Source of the DNA: Lycocorax pyrrhopterus obiensis
Taxonomy: Eukaryota > Chordata > Aves > Passeriformes > Paradisaeidae
Direction of reading: 5' to 3'
Assembly (NCBI GenBank): GCA_014706295.1
Contig: JACSVZ010000007.1
Coordinates: 34,153,375 to 34,217,374 of the forward strand
Length of the DNA stretch: 64,000 bases
The notes below the pieces were generated by a model. It did not search any database. It was not told where the DNA came from and was given only the letters and a program-made list of their open reading frames with translations. Made by a program: the position numbers and the translations under genes. Shown piece after piece: positions 62,453 to 64,000 of this stretch (position 1 is its first letter; every line of letters starts with the position of its first letter).

Positions 62453-64000
62453 GGTCACTTAATGGTTAATGTGCAGACTTCAGTACAAATTCAGAAATGC
62501 ATCAAACACATGCTTAGCGATAGGAAGGAAAAGCTTTACAGCTCACCTCTCCTCCACATTTTACGTGGCACAAATGACTAAAATCCACTTGCCTCTAATG
62601 AATTTTTTAGTTGTTTTTCATGCTCTTGTGTTTAAAAGGGAAGGGAAGGAAAGTGTTAGAAAATTACTAGTCTTTTTGAGCAAGACTTATTAGCCCTATT
62701 TCTGGTGAAAAGGCTTAGTCTAAGCCCTACAGAAGTCTCAAGGTATAGTCTAGAGCAGTGATCTCCATTCTTCCCTGGCCTGTAAGCAACTCTGCTTGAA
62801 AACCACTTATCTTTTACTTGTCAGGCTGAAACGCAGTGGCAGCGACACCATGGGACTGTTAGCAACATCAGAGGATGGTGGTTGGGGGTTATTTTTTAAA
62901 TTTTCTTTTAGGGGGGAAGTTGTGGGATTTTTGTTTTTTGTTTGTTTGTTTGTTTGTTTTGTATCTTTGGGGGAGTTGCTTGTTTTGGTTTTGTTTTGCT
63001 TTTCTATGTGAACTTTGGCTTTTGAACACCATTTTCATCGGAGGATGGTTATCTATTAACCATGCTATTTTTTGAGAGCCAAAAATTCTGTCTCTTTACC
63101 TACAATGTCATAAAATTTCAAAATCAATTAAACTTATCTTGGGCTTTTCCCTTAATTTGGCAATATTTTAGTTCCTGCTTTATTCTATAAACATTTTCAG
63201 TTGGACTGTTTAAATCTCCATGGCTAAAAGAAATCTAGGAAACCATCTCTTCACCTCTTCTGTCTCATAGCAACTAGACATTACATTTAGGACTACATAG
63301 AGTCAACGCTGATGGTTGATGTTGATGCTGTTCTTTCAGCCACAGAGTAAGCCTGAACTACCTTTACCATTGAAAGAGGCTACCATTTCAGCATGAATTG
63401 TAGAACCTACTCCACAAATATCTTGGAGTAAATTCTAACCTCCACCTGGGAGAATATTGGGGCAATAAATGACTACACAATTCCAGGAAGAATCCAAAGA
63501 AAAGAAAAAATAAATGGCTGTGGTATCTTTGAAGCAAATTATCTGGAAAGCAGCACTACATCAGGACATAACATGAAGCTACAAAGGTAGTGATCTACAA
63601 AACAGCCCGTCAGCAATCTCTAACATCCAGTATCTACTGCAGCATGGAACTTGAGAGACTCTTACATCATCATCTTTCTTTATTTAGACACTGTAATCTG
63701 ATTGCCCATGAAAAGTGACAGGAGCCCATGAGATGTGAATTGTCTCTTTCTTCATGACAATAGTCAAATGAAGACTCCTTTGCAAAAGAAAAGAAAAATT
63801 TGCAAGCCACAGCCTAGTACATAACCTTCCTAGGACATAATCTTTCCTGACAGAAGAGGTTTTTGAAAGACTATGGTCTCTCTAAAAGAAACAAAAATAC
63901 AAATGCCAAAGGCAAATGGCAATATTCTGATGTTATTTTGTCTTGATTCTTCTAAGACATCATTCAGTCTAAATACTTTCATTGCATGATTCTTCTAAGA
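62453..64000. other. AT-rich non-coding stretch, no gene seen
   Basis: No gene recognised. Overlapping plus frames at 62796-63075 are Phe/Leu/Gly-rich because of the T/G-rich repeat they cross. A 14-bp direct repeat TGATTCTTCTAAGA occurs at 63944-63957 and again at the last bases of the window. Confidence 0.6.
62931..62961 (+). repeat. (TTTG)n microsatellite
   Basis: A run of TTTG units with little variation, in a wider T/G-rich patch (about 62880-63000). It may be the decayed A-rich tail of an element on the minus strand (CAAA repeats), but no body is recognisable. Confidence 0.85.

Noticed and set aside
63944..64000. 14-bp direct repeat TGATTCTTCTAAGA at the window edge
   Set aside because: Two short copies about 30 bases apart with no element between them that I can identify. 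The second copy ends at the window boundary, so the context is incomplete.
1..64000. Bacterial-type features: operons, ribosome binding sites, CRISPR arrays, prophage or insertion sequences
   Set aside because: No long open frames, no spaced direct-repeat arrays and a clear set of vertebrate retroelements, so these do not apply.

Overview
This window looks like non-coding vertebrate nuclear DNA from a bird, probably a songbird. It is AT-rich throughout and has no long open frame: the longest ATG-to-stop runs are about 100-150 codons, which is what chance gives in this much AT-rich sequence read in six frames. I recognise no host exon, no RNA gene and no convincing gene promoter. The window is best read as a gene desert or the inside of a very large intron. 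The bird assignment rests on the interspersed repeats. There are several CR1 LINE fragments with the typical avian CR1 3' end, two avian ERVL-type LTRs, and a short element on the minus strand near 62.3-62.45 kb made of a tRNA-Ile-like head joined to a CR1-like tail. That last design is the one described for the zebra finch SINE TguSINE1 and points to passerines.

Layout. 1-16.4 kb: AT-rich unique-looking sequence with one small CR1 3'-end relic (5.19-5.34 kb), a pyrimidine tract (2.03 kb) and a purine tract (10.73 kb). 16.4-19.4 kb: the main repeat cluster. Two different ERVL-type LTRs lie head to tail on the plus strand (16.44-17.16 and 17.17-17.81 kb), followed by a short unidentified minus-strand open stretch and a 0.9-kb CR1 reverse-transcriptase fragment on the minus strand (18.44-19.36 kb). 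19.4-37 kb: unique-looking sequence with CR1 3' ends at 22.44-22.92 and 26.59-26.83 kb, a pentanucleotide microsatellite (36.39 kb) and a few small palindromes. 37.0-37.7 kb: a mosaic of three CR1 pieces in both orientations, then a TA-rich tract. 39.44-39.53 kb: a perfect 88-bp palindrome. 39.6-62.3 kb: mostly unique-looking AT-rich DNA with small hairpins, a 23-bp tandem duplication (58.02 kb) and an ACCAC-type microsatellite (59.35 kb). 62.3-64 kb: the tRNA-Ile/CR1 SINE, a TTTG repeat and unique sequence.

Nothing here forms a pathway or operon. The repeats are independent insertions of different ages, all decayed, and none could encode a working protein. The strongest anomaly is the perfect palindrome at 39.44-39.53 kb: its two 44-bp arms are identical although the DNA around it is ordinary diverged sequence. 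The second is the CR1 at 18.4-19.4 kb, which has lost its 3' end although LINEs normally lose the 5' end. I found no evidence for a new gene system. All repeat-family assignments come from recognising sequence by eye and were not checked against a database.
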